Part shown: in pieces, positions 15,860 through 24,352 of the stretch
Position numbering within the stretch: position 1 is the stretch's first letter
Layout: each line of letters begins with the position of its first letter
Source: an uncultured Candidatus Peregrinibacteria bacterium
GTDB taxonomy: Bacteria > Patescibacteriota > Gracilibacteria > Peribacterales > Peribacteraceae
Assembly (NCBI GenBank): GCA_903825315.1
Contig: CAIKAD010000002.1
Coordinates: forward strand, 124,001 to 188,000
DNA: 64,000 bases
Direction of reading: 5' to 3'
Notes under the pieces: model-generated
The model's input: the letters and a program-made list of their open reading frames with translations, nothing else
What the model was told of the DNA's origin: nothing
Database searches by the model: none
Program-made: the position numbers and the translations under genes

Positions 15860-16048
15860 ATGGCACTCAAAACCTCTGCCCGATGGCACAGAAAGGAACG
15901 GGAGATTTCCTTTCTCCAGAAAAACTCCCGCCCTAATCAGATGCTGGATAAGGGGCATGGTAAAAAAGTCTCCGCCGCGGACCTTGCGGAAGAGATCCTG
16001 AGGGATGAAGAAGAAGGCGAAAAGTCTTTGGAGGATTTGTTCTCCTGA
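15860..16048 (+). CDS. Small charged protein, unknown
   Basis: 62 residues, basic N-terminal half and very acidic C-terminal half (LAEEILRDEEEGEKSLEDLFS). No family recognised. Support for coding comes from a good promoter whose start site nearly coincides with the ATG, implying leaderless translation, and from the helical, low-complexity-free composition. It is convergent with grpE, with 14 bases between the ends. Confidence 0.5.
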   Translation: MALKTSARWHRKEREISFLQKNSRPNQMLDKGHGKKVSAADLAEEILRDEEEGEKSLEDLFS

Positions 16049-16062
16049 ACGGAACACCGTAG

Positions 16063-16623
16063 TCAGGATGTATGACCTTTATCCTTGTGGCCGTTCTCTG
16101 ACGATCCATCCCCCACCTTAACCTTAGCGGGACGGAGTATGCGACCGTGCAGCTCGTAGCCGTCCTCAAAGACCTCCAGCACTTTGCCTGTTTCTCCTGG
16201 CCCCTGCATGAGCACCTCGTGCCTGGAAGGATCCAACGGTGTTCCGAGCGCCTCAATCTTGCGGAGGCCCATGTCCGTCAACTGACGGATGTAATCCTGT
16301 TCAATGGCAGAAACTCCCTTCACCCATTCGTTCGTCTTGAGATCCTCGGGCAAATGCTGAAAGGCCCGCTGAAAGTTGTCGACGGTTGGGAGCAGCCGCT
16401 TAAGGAGCGTCTCTGCCGCATACTTCTGCAACTCCTCTGCATCTTTCTGCAGACGCATCTTGGCATTCTGGAGATCCGCCTGAGCCCGACCGGCAATGTC
16501 CGTCAGCTTCTTCACCTGCGCTTCTAGATCTTGAATGGTCACATCTTGTTGCGTCCCCTGAGACGGTACGCCCGCCTGTTGATTCTGCTTCTTCTTGGAT
16601 TCCATAGCTTCATCATAGGACAT
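16063..16623 (-). CDS. grpE: Nucleotide exchange factor GrpE
   Basis: Co-chaperone that releases ADP from DnaK. The start is set at ATG 16623 (MSYDEAMESKKK, 186 residues); ATG 16605 is possible, while the track start is too long. It shows a long N-terminal coiled coil (LEAQVKKLTDIAGRAQADLQNAKMRLQKDAEE), the dimer/head region LLPTVDNFQRAFQHLPED, and the beta-domain ending DPSRHEVL ... VLEVFEDGYELHGRILRPAKVKVG, the classic GrpE C-terminal signature. No dnaK or dnaJ is adjacent and no CIRCE was seen upstream. Confidence 0.9.
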   Translation of the reverse strand: MSYDEAMESKKKQNQQAGVPSQGTQQDVTIQDLEAQVKKLTDIAGRAQADLQNAKMRLQKDAEELQKYAAETLLKRLLPTVDNFQRAFQHLPEDLKTNEWVKGVSAIEQDYIRQLTDMGLRKIEALGTPLDPSRHEVLMQGPGETGKVLEVFEDGYELHGRILRPAKVKVGDGSSENGHKDKGHTS

Positions 16624-16794
16624 ATATGGCTTTTCTCTCAACTCTGGATGCGCTGGAAAGGCAGTGGCACTTGGCGTCAGGCCGTAGTCCATACATGCAA
16701 CAAATATTGGAACTTTCTTCGTTCGCGTACTCAACCATGAACAGCAACCTACGAGCTACCACCTACAACCTGCGCTCTGATACAATCTCTTCCG

Positions 16795-17964
16795 ATGCCC
16801 ACGCCAAAAACTGCACACCTGCCTTCCTGCTGCGTCCAAGAGGAACCCCGTTCCTTCCAGTACTGGGTAGAGACGGCCGGCATGCTGGCACTGGTCATTA
16901 TCCTGGGTCATATTCTCTCCGCACTGCAACTCACTGCGTCCAACCCAACGGACGGAGCTGCGGGGCTGGGCGCCGTCTTTTTTCTGGGTCTTGTCGCATC
17001 CTCCAGCAGTTGCCTGAGTCTCGTCGGCGGGCTTCTCCTCTCCCTCTCAGCCACCTGGCGCGAGTATTCGGAGAAACAGACTGCCTGGCGCCGGCTGCAA
17101 CCGCTCCTTCTCTTCAACGGCGGCCGCTTATTGGGATTCTTTCTCCTCGGCGGCCTCATCGGCATCCTCGGCTCTGCCCTCCATCCGTCCCCCCGTGTAA
17201 CGGCATATCTCACCGTCTTTATCGCCGGCGTGATGGTGCTCATCGGCCTCCACCTGCTACAAATTCTCCCCCCGTTGCCGTTCAAAAATCCGTTCTCCGG
17301 CCGCCTGGCAAACCGCCTGGTCCGTATGACGCGTTCGGCAAGCGCCCCCCTTGCCCTCCTTCTTGGCGCCCTCACGTTCTTCGTCCCCTGCGGCTTTACG
17401 CAATCCACACAGCTTCTTGCGCTATCCTCGGGCACATTTCGTAGCGGAGCGCTCATTATGACGGTCTTTGCCCTGGGTACGCTCCCCTCTCTCCTGGGCA
17501 TCAGCGTAATCAGTTCGCTAGCCGGAGGGGATTTTCTCCGCTGGTTCCTCCGTTTCTCCGGGGTCCTTGTGGTTGTCCTGGGCCTCCTCAATCTCAAAGG
17601 CGGCCTCTTGCTCCTCAACGTGGATGTCACGGCCTTCCTCCCTGCCACCCTCTCACAGGAACAGGATCCCAACGTCAGTATCGACCAGAACGGCCTGCAA
17701 ATCATCACGGTTACCGTAACGGACCAGGGGTACATTCCCAATGTCTTCACGATCAAAGCGGGATTATCCACTATGGTTCACGCCATTGCTCCGCAAAATC
17801 TGGGCGGCTGCGCTACGTTCCTCCTCGTGCCTGCCTACAATCTTCGTACACCCATCCTGCAAGGCGAAAACTGGCTGGGCCCCATCGAAAACCCGCAGTC
17901 TGACTTCATCCTAACCTGCTCGATGGGCATGCTGAGGGCGGATGTTCACGTTGTTCCAAACTGA
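16795..17964 (+). CDS. DsbD/TauE-like membrane protein fused to a cupredoxin domain
   Basis: 389 residues with about six or seven membrane helices from residue 25 to 285, containing SSSSCLSLVGG and FFVPCGFTQSTQ, the paired-Cys helices typical of the DsbD_2/sulfite-exporter-like family. After a short linker follows a beta-rich domain (about 300-389: ITVTVTDQGYIPNVFTIKAG ... FILTCSMGMLRADV) like a cupredoxin. It has a Cys and Met in the usual copper-ligand loop, but the expected His (CxxH/CPMH) is replaced (TCSMGM). Related fusions are linked to copper or thiol transport across the membrane. Role inferred. Confidence 0.75.
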   Translation: MPTPKTAHLPSCCVQEEPRSFQYWVETAGMLALVIILGHILSALQLTASNPTDGAAGLGAVFFLGLVASSSSCLSLVGGLLLSLSATWREYSEKQTAWRRLQPLLLFNGGRLLGFFLLGGLIGILGSALHPSPRVTAYLTVFIAGVMVLIGLHLLQILPPLPFKNPFSGRLANRLVRMTRSASAPLALLLGALTFFVPCGFTQSTQLLALSSGTFRSGALIMTVFALGTLPSLLGISVISSLAGGDFLRWFLRFSGVLVVVLGLLNLKGGLLLLNVDVTAFLPATLSQEQDPNVSIDQNGLQIITVTVTDQGYIPNVFTIKAGLSTMVHAIAPQNLGGCATFLLVPAYNLRTPILQGENWLGPIENPQSDFILTCSMGMLRADVHVVPN

Positions 17965-17989
17965 TCGTCGGTTCACTGCCTTTCCAATC

Positions 17990-18589
17990 CTACAATCGGC
18001 AGTCCGCTGTCGCATCACACTCGGGCGGCCCACCTCTTCTGGGACATGCCTGCGAGTAGAGACAGGCATCCCGCGTGAGGAGTGAGAGTTCCTGCTGCGC
18101 CATATCGTCATCCGCGCCATAGGAAAGGAGTATTCCGTCCAGATCACGCAAAACATACCCCGGCCGCAGGGGTATTTCGACGCTATTGACGAACATCCGC
18201 CATGCCGAGTCACCTTCATCGCAGATTTTCTCCCCCGTATCCGTCTCCAGGCACGTTTCATCAATGTTCATATCGAGAGCGCTAAAGAAATCCCGAAGCG
18301 ACTGCCCAGGCTTATGGATATGGATTACATGACTGTTTCCTTCGTGAAAGTGAATGTATTTTGCCGGACTATCATCGGACATATCCTCTTCTTCCTCCTC
18401 CGTGAGCAGATACTTGGGCTGATTGAAATCAAGCTGCCTCCCCGACACCCATACCGCAATATCCGCGTGAACGTGTGCAGGATCGGGGTTGGGAGCCGTA
18501 GCTGGCGGTCGCATTGCTAGCCCCATGCCAATAAGAAGCAGTGCGCCGATGATGATGAAGATGCTCCCGGCCCCCTTATTGTGCAACAT
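17990..18589 (-). CDS. Membrane-anchored His-rich protein (CPR-type)
   Basis: 199 residues from ATG 18589, with one N-terminal membrane helix (GSIFIIIGALLLIGMGLAM) and an external domain holding HVHADIAVWV and HFHEGNSHVIHIHKPG, clusters suited to metal binding, plus several Cys in the C-terminal tail (CLYSQACPRRGGPPEC). Proteins with HVHADFAVWVxG are common in CPR genomes, sometimes labelled thiol-disulfide proteins. The function is not known to me. The longer track start would read through a terminator-like hairpin, so it is rejected. It is convergent with the cupredoxin fusion, a possible partner in metal or thiol handling. Confidence 0.65.
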   Translation of the reverse strand: MLHNKGAGSIFIIIGALLLIGMGLAMRPPATAPNPDPAHVHADIAVWVSGRQLDFNQPKYLLTEEEEEDMSDDSPAKYIHFHEGNSHVIHIHKPGQSLRDFFSALDMNIDETCLETDTGEKICDEGDSAWRMFVNSVEIPLRPGYVLRDLDGILLSYGADDDMAQQELSLLTRDACLYSQACPRRGGPPECDATADCRL

Positions 18590-18613
18590 ATGAAACGTAC
18601 GAAACGGATCTAC

Positions 18614-18646
18614 GAAAATGTACCTCCCCTTGCGGAGGAGGTACAT
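18614..18646 (-). terminator. Terminator between lipoprotein and His-rich gene
   Basis: On the minus strand, ATGTACCTCC and GGAGGTACAT form a 10-bp stem followed by TTTTC. It lies just downstream of the lipoprotein gene and upstream of the His-rich protein start. Confidence 0.65.
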
Positions 18647-18681
18647 CTTGTTTCATCAGATTGCCGTAAGGAAGCAAGCGA

Positions 18682-18966
18682 TCACTGTAACGCTGCTGCC
18701 GACGACGTGCCGGCGGCCTCCGGTGCGACGCTTGAGGTTGCCGTAGCTTCCTCGGATGACGCCTCTGCACCTGCAGACACTGCCTCGCCCGTTCCCTCCG
18801 GAGCGATCACTTCCGGCGTACCTTCAGCCGAAGGGATCACCGCCTCAATAGAGGAAGACTCCTCACCCGTGGGAGGTGTGACATTACCGGTGTCGCTGGA
18901 TCCGCAAGCGCTTAAAAGAAGAAGCCCTGCCGCAAGGGCGGGAAGAACAATACGAAAACGTGCCAT
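18682..18966 (-). CDS. Small lipoprotein, unknown
   Basis: 94 residues from ATG 18966 (MARFRIVLPALAAGLLLLSAC). The signal peptide ends in a lipobox (LLSAC), after which the protein is a low-complexity Ser/Ala/Glu/Thr/Pro tail with no domain. It is probably anchored in the membrane by lipidation. The track ORF adds 44 residues without support. Function unknown. Confidence 0.7.
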   Translation of the reverse strand: MARFRIVLPALAAGLLLLSACGSSDTGNVTPPTGEESSSIEAVIPSAEGTPEVIAPEGTGEAVSAGAEASSEEATATSSVAPEAAGTSSAAALQ

Positions 18967-19145
18967 GAAAATGTGTGGGAAGAAGGTAAAGACTTTGTAA
19001 TGATACAAGATGTTCACTTCATCGCAACATTCAAGGTTTGCAAGTTTGACGAATGGTTTTTCCGTTATAGTTTGGAAGGATATTTGAACGGTTGCCAAAA
19101 TGTAGTTGTCTATATTATTAGACTTAGAAGGTGGTGATGCGGGGG

Positions 19146-20057
19146 TTACTGTTTATCTAAATTTACGTCATCCACCCTATAGAAGAAATGTGGCTTCATC
19201 ATAAGGCTTTGCACCTCTTTAACTTGGTTCACAACTTCTTCGGCTGCGCTATTCAATTCCTCTAATGAGGAAAGTTTCTTCCATTCGGACTCGATCTTAT
19301 CTGCGTGGATGTCTAGCTGATAATGAGTGCCTGTTTTTCCCTCTGAAATATTCCTGAGACCGATCGCAGGCAAAATTCCCAAGTAGTACTCTTCCTCAAC
19401 TGTGATCTTTGCTGTCATTTCTAAATATTGTTTGTACTTCGGATCTTTTTTTGAGAAAAGAGTAACCGTGCCGAGTTCTACATGGTGGGTTCCTTTCTCA
19501 TGTGGACAATTTCCAATATTCCATTCGTGGAATGGAATTTGATGCAGATTTACAAGTTTTCCTCGAGTGCTTACAACTAATTCATCCAAACCTGGAACCA
19601 TACACGGACCTAGGGTGTCGTGCTTGAAGCTAAAGCTGTAGTGCTTTGGCTTGGCAATCACACATCTGACCGGAATAAATAATGTAGGAATTGATAGACT
19701 TGGAGAAATTGCCTCTACCAACTGGATGTTTGCATCTTTTGCACGTGCCTTCGCTCCATCATCGAATCCAGTTGGAGATACGATAACGCCAATATCGACA
19801 CCTGTGTCTTGGACTCTTCCAATAAACTCATCAACATCTGCCATTGGTACCTTGCCTTTATAATCCTTCTCCTCTGCATTTATTCGTACATCAAATGGTC
19901 CAATTTTCCCTTCTATTAAGACATCAACCTGACGCATCCGACCACTTCTTCCTTTCAGCTTCACGTTATGACTGACTTTTGCCCTCTCGATACCCCGACA
20001 AATATCGGCAACAACTGCTTCCAATAATTTGCCGTCCTTTCGCGCTTTTTTGACCAT
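19146..20057 (-). CDS. Mrr-like restriction endonuclease-fold protein
   Basis: 303 residues. The N-terminal 120 carry the PD-(D/E)XK-type Mrr pattern: an early Glu (LLEAVV), RQVDVLIEGK, then VRINAEEKDYKGKV with E-x-K, followed by GVDIGVIVSPTGFDDGAKARAKDANIQLV, typical of Mrr_cat proteins. The C-terminal 180 residues are of unknown fold. The gene is visibly more AT-rich than its neighbours and lies right beside tRNA-Met, a usual place for acquired genes. It is a likely modification-dependent nuclease or defence gene, though no methylase partner is present. Confidence 0.7.
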   Translation of the reverse strand: MVKKARKDGKLLEAVVADICRGIERAKVSHNVKLKGRSGRMRQVDVLIEGKIGPFDVRINAEEKDYKGKVPMADVDEFIGRVQDTGVDIGVIVSPTGFDDGAKARAKDANIQLVEAISPSLSIPTLFIPVRCVIAKPKHYSFSFKHDTLGPCMVPGLDELVVSTRGKLVNLHQIPFHEWNIGNCPHEKGTHHVELGTVTLFSKKDPKYKQYLEMTAKITVEEEYYLGILPAIGLRNISEGKTGTHYQLDIHADKIESEWKKLSSLEELNSAAEEVVNQVKEVQSLMMKPHFFYRVDDVNLDKQ

Positions 20058-20086
20058 ACCTCCATATTAAACCTGTAAACCTTATG

Positions 20087-20162
20087 TGGTGCCACGGGCC
20101 AGGATTGAACTGGCGACCCCAGGCTTATGAGTCCTGTGCTCTACCAACTGAGCTACCGTGGC
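20087..20162 (-). tRNA. tRNA with CAT anticodon (Met or Ile2)
   Basis: A complete 76-base cloverleaf on the minus strand: acceptor GCCACGG / CCGTGGC, D-arm GCTCAGTTGGTAGAGC, anticodon loop CTCATAA, T-loop TTCAATC, encoded CCA. The anticodon CAT fits elongator Met or a lysidine-modified Ile; this cannot be separated without wider comparison. Confidence 0.93.
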
Positions 20163-20165
20163 ACG

Positions 20166-20264
20166 AATGAACTATGGTGGGAATAAACGGATGCCAACCG
20201 AGCCTCTTTATCCATGGCGCGTCTCGACAAGCTGCGACGCGGCCAACTGAGCTACCGTGGCACG
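20166..20264 (-). pseudogene. Broken tRNA(CAT) 5' fragment with hairpin
   Basis: Bases 20243-20264 repeat exactly the 22 bases at the 5' end of the adjacent tRNA (minus strand: CGTGCCACGGTAGCTCAGTTGG) and stop in the D-loop. There the sequence continues into a hairpin (CGCGTC ... GACGCG) and about 60 bases of unrelated DNA up to the intact tRNA. A 5' half-tRNA cut at the D-loop and followed by a hairpin is the same design as the broken tRNA-Ile. Confidence 0.75.
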
Positions 20265-20331
20265 GCGAGGGCCCGAAGATTATGCATCAGGAATGGAATA
20301 CGTTGAAGGGATTTTTCGAGTCTTCTCAGCA

Positions 20332-20607
20332 TCACAACCAACCGCCGAATATCGACTTCTTCTTGGGAGACTTGTGTGCAGTCGCCTTAGCCTTCTTGGG
20401 CTGCTTCTTTGCCACCTGCTTTGCCTCCACTGCCCCCTTGGGCATTACTTCCGCAAGCGTGGTTCCCACGTCAAAGGGAACAATGCGCGCCACTGGCTCG
20501 GAGTGCCGCATGATGATGTAGGTGATGTCACGCTCCTGCGCGTCTTTAAGGAGCTGTGTCATGTCGGATCGGAATTCGCGGATGCTGACTAGTTTGGGAC
20601 TGGGCAT
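20332..20607 (-). CDS. Phd/YefM-type antitoxin-like protein with basic tail
   Basis: 91 residues from ATG 20607. Residues 1-50 (KLVSIREFRSDMTQLLKDAQERDITYIIMRHSEPVARIVPF) match the Phd/YefM DNA-binding antitoxin pattern. The remaining tail is Lys/Ala-rich (AKQVAKKQPKKAKATAHKSPKKK), which is not typical. No RelE/Doc-like toxin gene is next to it; the region upstream is short and non-coding. It may be a solitary regulator or a relic of a toxin-antitoxin pair in the tRNA-linked accessory spot. Confidence 0.7.
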   Translation of the reverse strand: MPSPKLVSIREFRSDMTQLLKDAQERDITYIIMRHSEPVARIVPFDVGTTLAEVMPKGAVEAKQVAKKQPKKAKATAHKSPKKKSIFGGWL

Positions 20608-20767
20608 GTGCAGGGGGGTAACTTGTGCAATATAAAGTGTACACATTTGTGTGCACATTCTTCAAGTAATCTGTTTTGCTTTTGTGATGACAACCCCCAC
20701 TATCGCTGGCCGCGCTGCAAGATGATCATGAGTAGCAACACAAAGAATGATCCGTTAGACTGGCCAC

Positions 20768-21505
20768 GTGCCCTCATCTCCCACGAAAAAGAAACCAACT
20801 CTTCTTTGCCTACATGGGTGGGGAGGTTCGAGCGAATCTTTTACCGAGCTCCGCGCCGCACTCAAAGGAGCAAACGTGACGATTCTTACGCCGGACCTCC
20901 CGGGATTCGGAACAGAAAAGGAGCCACGGCGTCCCTGGACCGTAAATGACTACGCCGGATGGGTGGAGAAGTTCGTAACCCAGAAGAAGGTGACGTCACC
21001 ACTGTATCTTCTTGGCCATTCCCATGGCGGACGAATCGCCCTCAAAGTGGCGTATCGCGGCAAGGTGAAGATCAAACACCTCTATCTTTGCGCTGCAGCA
21101 GGAATCCGCCACAAGCAGACTCTTAAACGGACACTCGGTATCGCGCTGGCCAAGCCGGGTAAACTCCTTCTCTCGCTCCCTGGCCTCCGCCAGCTGGATA
21201 CTCTCGGCAAAAAGACACTCTACAAAGTCTTCCGCGTCCATGATTACGAGCAGGCCAGCCCCGTCATGCGCCAGACAATGGTCAACGTGACCCGGGAGGA
21301 CCTTCGCGAAATCCTGCCCTTAATTAAAGTGCCAACGGACCTGTTTTGGGGCACGAATGACACCATGACTCCCCTTTCCGACGGAAAAGTGATGGAACAA
21401 AGGATCAAGAAGAGCACGCTCCACGTCTTTCCGGGCGTACGGCATCGTATTCATAGAGATAAAGCCAAGGAGATTGCTGCAATCGTGAAGGAACAAATCG
21501 GGTAG
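20768..21505 (+). CDS. Alpha/beta hydrolase
   Basis: 245 residues of the alpha/beta hydrolase fold: oxyanion region LHGWGGSSESF, nucleophile elbow GHSHGG (Ser near residue 95), acid in FWGTNDTMTP and a C-terminal catalytic His in GVRHRIHRD. Starts with GTG at 20768. The substrate cannot be assigned. It leads a same-strand run (hydrolase, murF-like, aminotransferase) with short gaps, so an envelope role is possible. Confidence 0.82.
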   Translation: MPSSPTKKKPTLLCLHGWGGSSESFTELRAALKGANVTILTPDLPGFGTEKEPRRPWTVNDYAGWVEKFVTQKKVTSPLYLLGHSHGGRIALKVAYRGKVKIKHLYLCAAAGIRHKQTLKRTLGIALAKPGKLLLSLPGLRQLDTLGKKTLYKVFRVHDYEQASPVMRQTMVNVTREDLREILPLIKVPTDLFWGTNDTMTPLSDGKVMEQRIKKSTLHVFPGVRHRIHRDKAKEIAAIVKEQIG

Positions 21506-21515
21506 AATAGGATTG

Positions 21516-23066
21516 ATGGATGCCCCCATCCTCACCGGCTTTACGCTCCTCGCGTGCCTTTCGCCCTTGCTGACCTTTGCCACGTTTTGGCAGGTCAAAG
21601 AGTGGCGGTGGGACCGCTTGCGGGAAGAAGTGATACGCGAGAGAAAGTTCCTTCCTCTTGTGGGAGGGCATATTCGCCCCCTCATCACCCTTCTCTTCCT
21701 TGCACTGTTTCCCATTCTCCCTACGGGAAGTCTGCTCCTGGCGGCACTGGGAGTACTGACACTCCTAAACATCGTCCAAATCGTCCTCCGCAAGCAACGT
21801 TTACCGGTGTGGACTACCAAAGCAAAGACACTCGTCGGTACTGCCCTTCTTCTGGATGTAGCTCTTGCTTTCGTCCTCTCGTCCTCCACTCCCTTCGCTC
21901 TTTCCGTCATCTTCCTGCCTCTCTTCCAGTCTCTCTCCTTGGGGGCAGCATGGGCCGTCTTCCTCCCAATGGACCGTCACCTGAAACAGAAGGTTATGGC
22001 ACGGGCGAAAGCGCGGCGCGAGGCACACCCGGAACTGATGGTGATCGGCATTACAGGAAGCGTGGGAAAAACGACGACAAAGGAATTACTTGCTCACATT
22101 TTCAACGACCGTAGGCCTTTATTCACTCCCGCGCACGTAAACACAGAGATGGGCGTGGCACAGTGGATCCTCAAGCACCTCCTTCCGGAACCTTTTCCGC
22201 AGGGCACGCCTCTTATTGTGGAAATGGGTGCATACCGCACGGGTGAGATTGTGACACTCTGCTCCTTTGTGCAGCCGCAGATTGGCATGGTCACATTTAT
22301 CGGCAACCAGCACATGGCGTTATTCGGCTCACAGGATGCATTGGTGAAAGCCAAAGGGGAACTCCTGCAAGCTTTACCTCCTACTGGCCATGCTTTCCTA
22401 AATGGGGACTGTGGGCTCTGCCGCGATATGCAGCGGTTCTGCTCATGCCCCGTGACCATTGTAGGAACGGGCGGCTCGGACGATTTGGAAGCATATGACG
22501 TGGAGGAAACACCGACAGGAATTCGTTTCACCGTTTCGGGAACTCCCTTTTCCGTTCCGCTCCACGGAACGCATAACGTCGTCAACGTCCTCCTGACGAT
22601 TGCTGTTGCCGAGCACCTGGGAATGACAAAACCAGCGATTGCCGAGCGCATCCGCACGTTCCAGCCGCCGCACCGTACGTTTGAAGTGCGTCAGGAGCAG
22701 GGCATCACCATCCTGGACGATACGCACAATTCCTCAGCTGCCAGTTTTAAAGCGGCGATTGCCTGGGCAAAGACGCAGCCTTTTGAGCACAAGACGCTCC
22801 TCACGAGCGGACTCATCGAGCTGGGCGAGGAACACCAGCGCACCCACCGAGAACTGGGCGCACTCGCGGCAGGCGTGTTCCGGGAAACGATTTACCTCAA
22901 TCGTCAGAGCGCACCGCTCTTCGCGGAAGGCTTCGGCAAGGCAGTTCTACCCCTCACATCGCAAACCCCTCGCGTCCCAGACGGATCGCTGCTCGTCTGT
23001 GTGGGACGTATGCCTCCCTCCACCATCCAGCGCCTTCTTCCACTACCTGCTCCAAAAACCATCTAA
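21516..23066 (+). CDS. murF: MurF-like ligase with N-terminal membrane domain
   Basis: 516 residues. Residues 1-150 form about four membrane helices, absent from classical MurF. From about 165 comes a Mur ligase: ATP loop GITGSVGKTTTKELL, substrate-domain NTEMGVAQWIL, EMGAYRTGEI, the FIGNQHM segment and C-terminal DDTHNSSAASFKAAI. The best fit is UDP-MurNAc-tripeptide:D-Ala-D-Ala ligase. The membrane domain suggests it works at the membrane, perhaps on lipid-linked substrate, but that is inference. Start ATG 21516; the TTG used by the track lies three bases upstream. Confidence 0.8.
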   Translation: MDAPILTGFTLLACLSPLLTFATFWQVKEWRWDRLREEVIRERKFLPLVGGHIRPLITLLFLALFPILPTGSLLLAALGVLTLLNIVQIVLRKQRLPVWTTKAKTLVGTALLLDVALAFVLSSSTPFALSVIFLPLFQSLSLGAAWAVFLPMDRHLKQKVMARAKARREAHPELMVIGITGSVGKTTTKELLAHIFNDRRPLFTPAHVNTEMGVAQWILKHLLPEPFPQGTPLIVEMGAYRTGEIVTLCSFVQPQIGMVTFIGNQHMALFGSQDALVKAKGELLQALPPTGHAFLNGDCGLCRDMQRFCSCPVTIVGTGGSDDLEAYDVEETPTGIRFTVSGTPFSVPLHGTHNVVNVLLTIAVAEHLGMTKPAIAERIRTFQPPHRTFEVRQEQGITILDDTHNSSAASFKAAIAWAKTQPFEHKTLLTSGLIELGEEHQRTHRELGALAAGVFRETIYLNRQSAPLFAEGFGKAVLPLTSQTPRVPDGSLLVCVGRMPPSTIQRLLPLPAPKTI

Positions 23067-23074
23067 CCAGGAAC

Positions 23075-24337
23075 ATGTCCCGCCCCATCCATCACACGTT
23101 CGCGCCCCTCGCAGATGCCTCCTATACCTGGGCAGCGCTCTCCATGATTCTGGGCGGACAGCATAGTAGCGACATCAGCCTCAAAAACGCGCTTGAGGAC
23201 AAATTCGGCGGCACGGCTTCTCTCTTTGCATCCGGGCGGGAAGCGCTCCTCGCCCTGCTGCGCGCGCCGCAGTTTGCCAAGGGTGACGAGGTGATTGTCC
23301 AGGGGTACACGTGCGTTGTGGTTCCCAATGCCATACGGGCGGCGGGGCTCGTTCCGGTCTACTGCGACATTGAGAAGAGCACACTGAGTTTGGATCCTGA
23401 AGCCGTCGAAAAGGCCGTGACATCCAAGACAAAAGCAGTGATCTGCCAACACACGTTTGGCATTCCGGCACCTATGGAAGCGCTGCGGGAACTCTGTGAT
23501 CGTCATCATCTCCTCCTGATAGAAGATTGTGCGCACGCCCTGCCCGATAATGCGGGACCGGCGGATATCGGCAGATTTGGAGATGCCTTCCTCCTGAGTT
23601 TTGGACGGGACAAAGCCATTTCGGGTATTGCCGGCGGCGCCATGGTCGTCCAGGGGAAAATGAATAGCGACTATCAACTCCCGCCCCTTGCCGACGCCCT
23701 GCGCTACGAAGAACACCGCGCCATTCCCCTCTCCCGCTACACGACGTTCCGTCTCCTTCTGTATCCGACCCTCTATGCATTGGCGCGCCCCCTCTACGGA
23801 AGCGGGATCGGCAAAGCATTCCTGGCTCTCTGCCGCAAATTGCACCTTCTCGTCCCTATCGTTACCAAGGAGGAAAAGTACGGCCATCAGCCTTCCACGC
23901 TCCATAAAATGCCCCAGGCCTGCGCAGCCCTTGCCCTTCGCCAGTGGGAACGGCTGCAGAAGATCAACGACCACCGCAGAAAGCTCACCCGCCTCTACCT
24001 CCATGCCTGCGCGGAGTACGGCTGGCCCGTTCTCCACGGCATACGGACCGACCTCCCGCTCCAAAAGTTCCCTCTCTTCGTCCACAACGCGGACCAGATC
24101 CGCAAGAAACTCAAGAAACAGAACATTCACCTCGCCGATGGATGGACTGGCTGCGTGGTGTGCCCGGCAGACGTTCGCATAGAGGAAGTCGGTTACCGCA
24201 AAGGATCCGATCCGGAAGCCGAAAAAGTCTGCGAAGAGATCCTCACGCTACCGACGCACCCGGGAATGACGGATGCAGACGCGCAACATCTCATCGCGGC
24301 ACTGTCACGATTTCTTCCTGCAGCATCGCAATCCTGA
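23075..24337 (+). CDS. DegT/DnrJ/EryC1-type aminotransferase
   Basis: 420 residues of the PLP-dependent sugar aminotransferase family: GREALLALL start region, LLLIEDCAHALP (PLP-binding Asp), and SFGRDKAISGIAGGAMVV with the Schiff-base Lys. Such enzymes aminate keto-sugars for surface glycans. It begins eight bases after the murF-like gene, so it is probably in the same operon. A hydrophobic insert (TTFRLLLYPTLYALARPLYG) is unusual. The sugar substrate is unknown. Confidence 0.85.
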   Translation: MSRPIHHTFAPLADASYTWAALSMILGGQHSSDISLKNALEDKFGGTASLFASGREALLALLRAPQFAKGDEVIVQGYTCVVVPNAIRAAGLVPVYCDIEKSTLSLDPEAVEKAVTSKTKAVICQHTFGIPAPMEALRELCDRHHLLLIEDCAHALPDNAGPADIGRFGDAFLLSFGRDKAISGIAGGAMVVQGKMNSDYQLPPLADALRYEEHRAIPLSRYTTFRLLLYPTLYALARPLYGSGIGKAFLALCRKLHLLVPIVTKEEKYGHQPSTLHKMPQACAALALRQWERLQKINDHRRKLTRLYLHACAEYGWPVLHGIRTDLPLQKFPLFVHNADQIRKKLKKQNIHLADGWTGCVVCPADVRIEEVGYRKGSDPEAEKVCEEILTLPTHPGMTDADAQHLIAALSRFLPAASQS

Positions 24338-24352
24338 AACGGGTGGCGCGTT

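Noticed and set aside
23063-24130. 355-aa minus-strand ORF
   Set aside because: A shadow of the DegT-type aminotransferase gene; the plus-strand frame has PLP motifs and the shadow has none.
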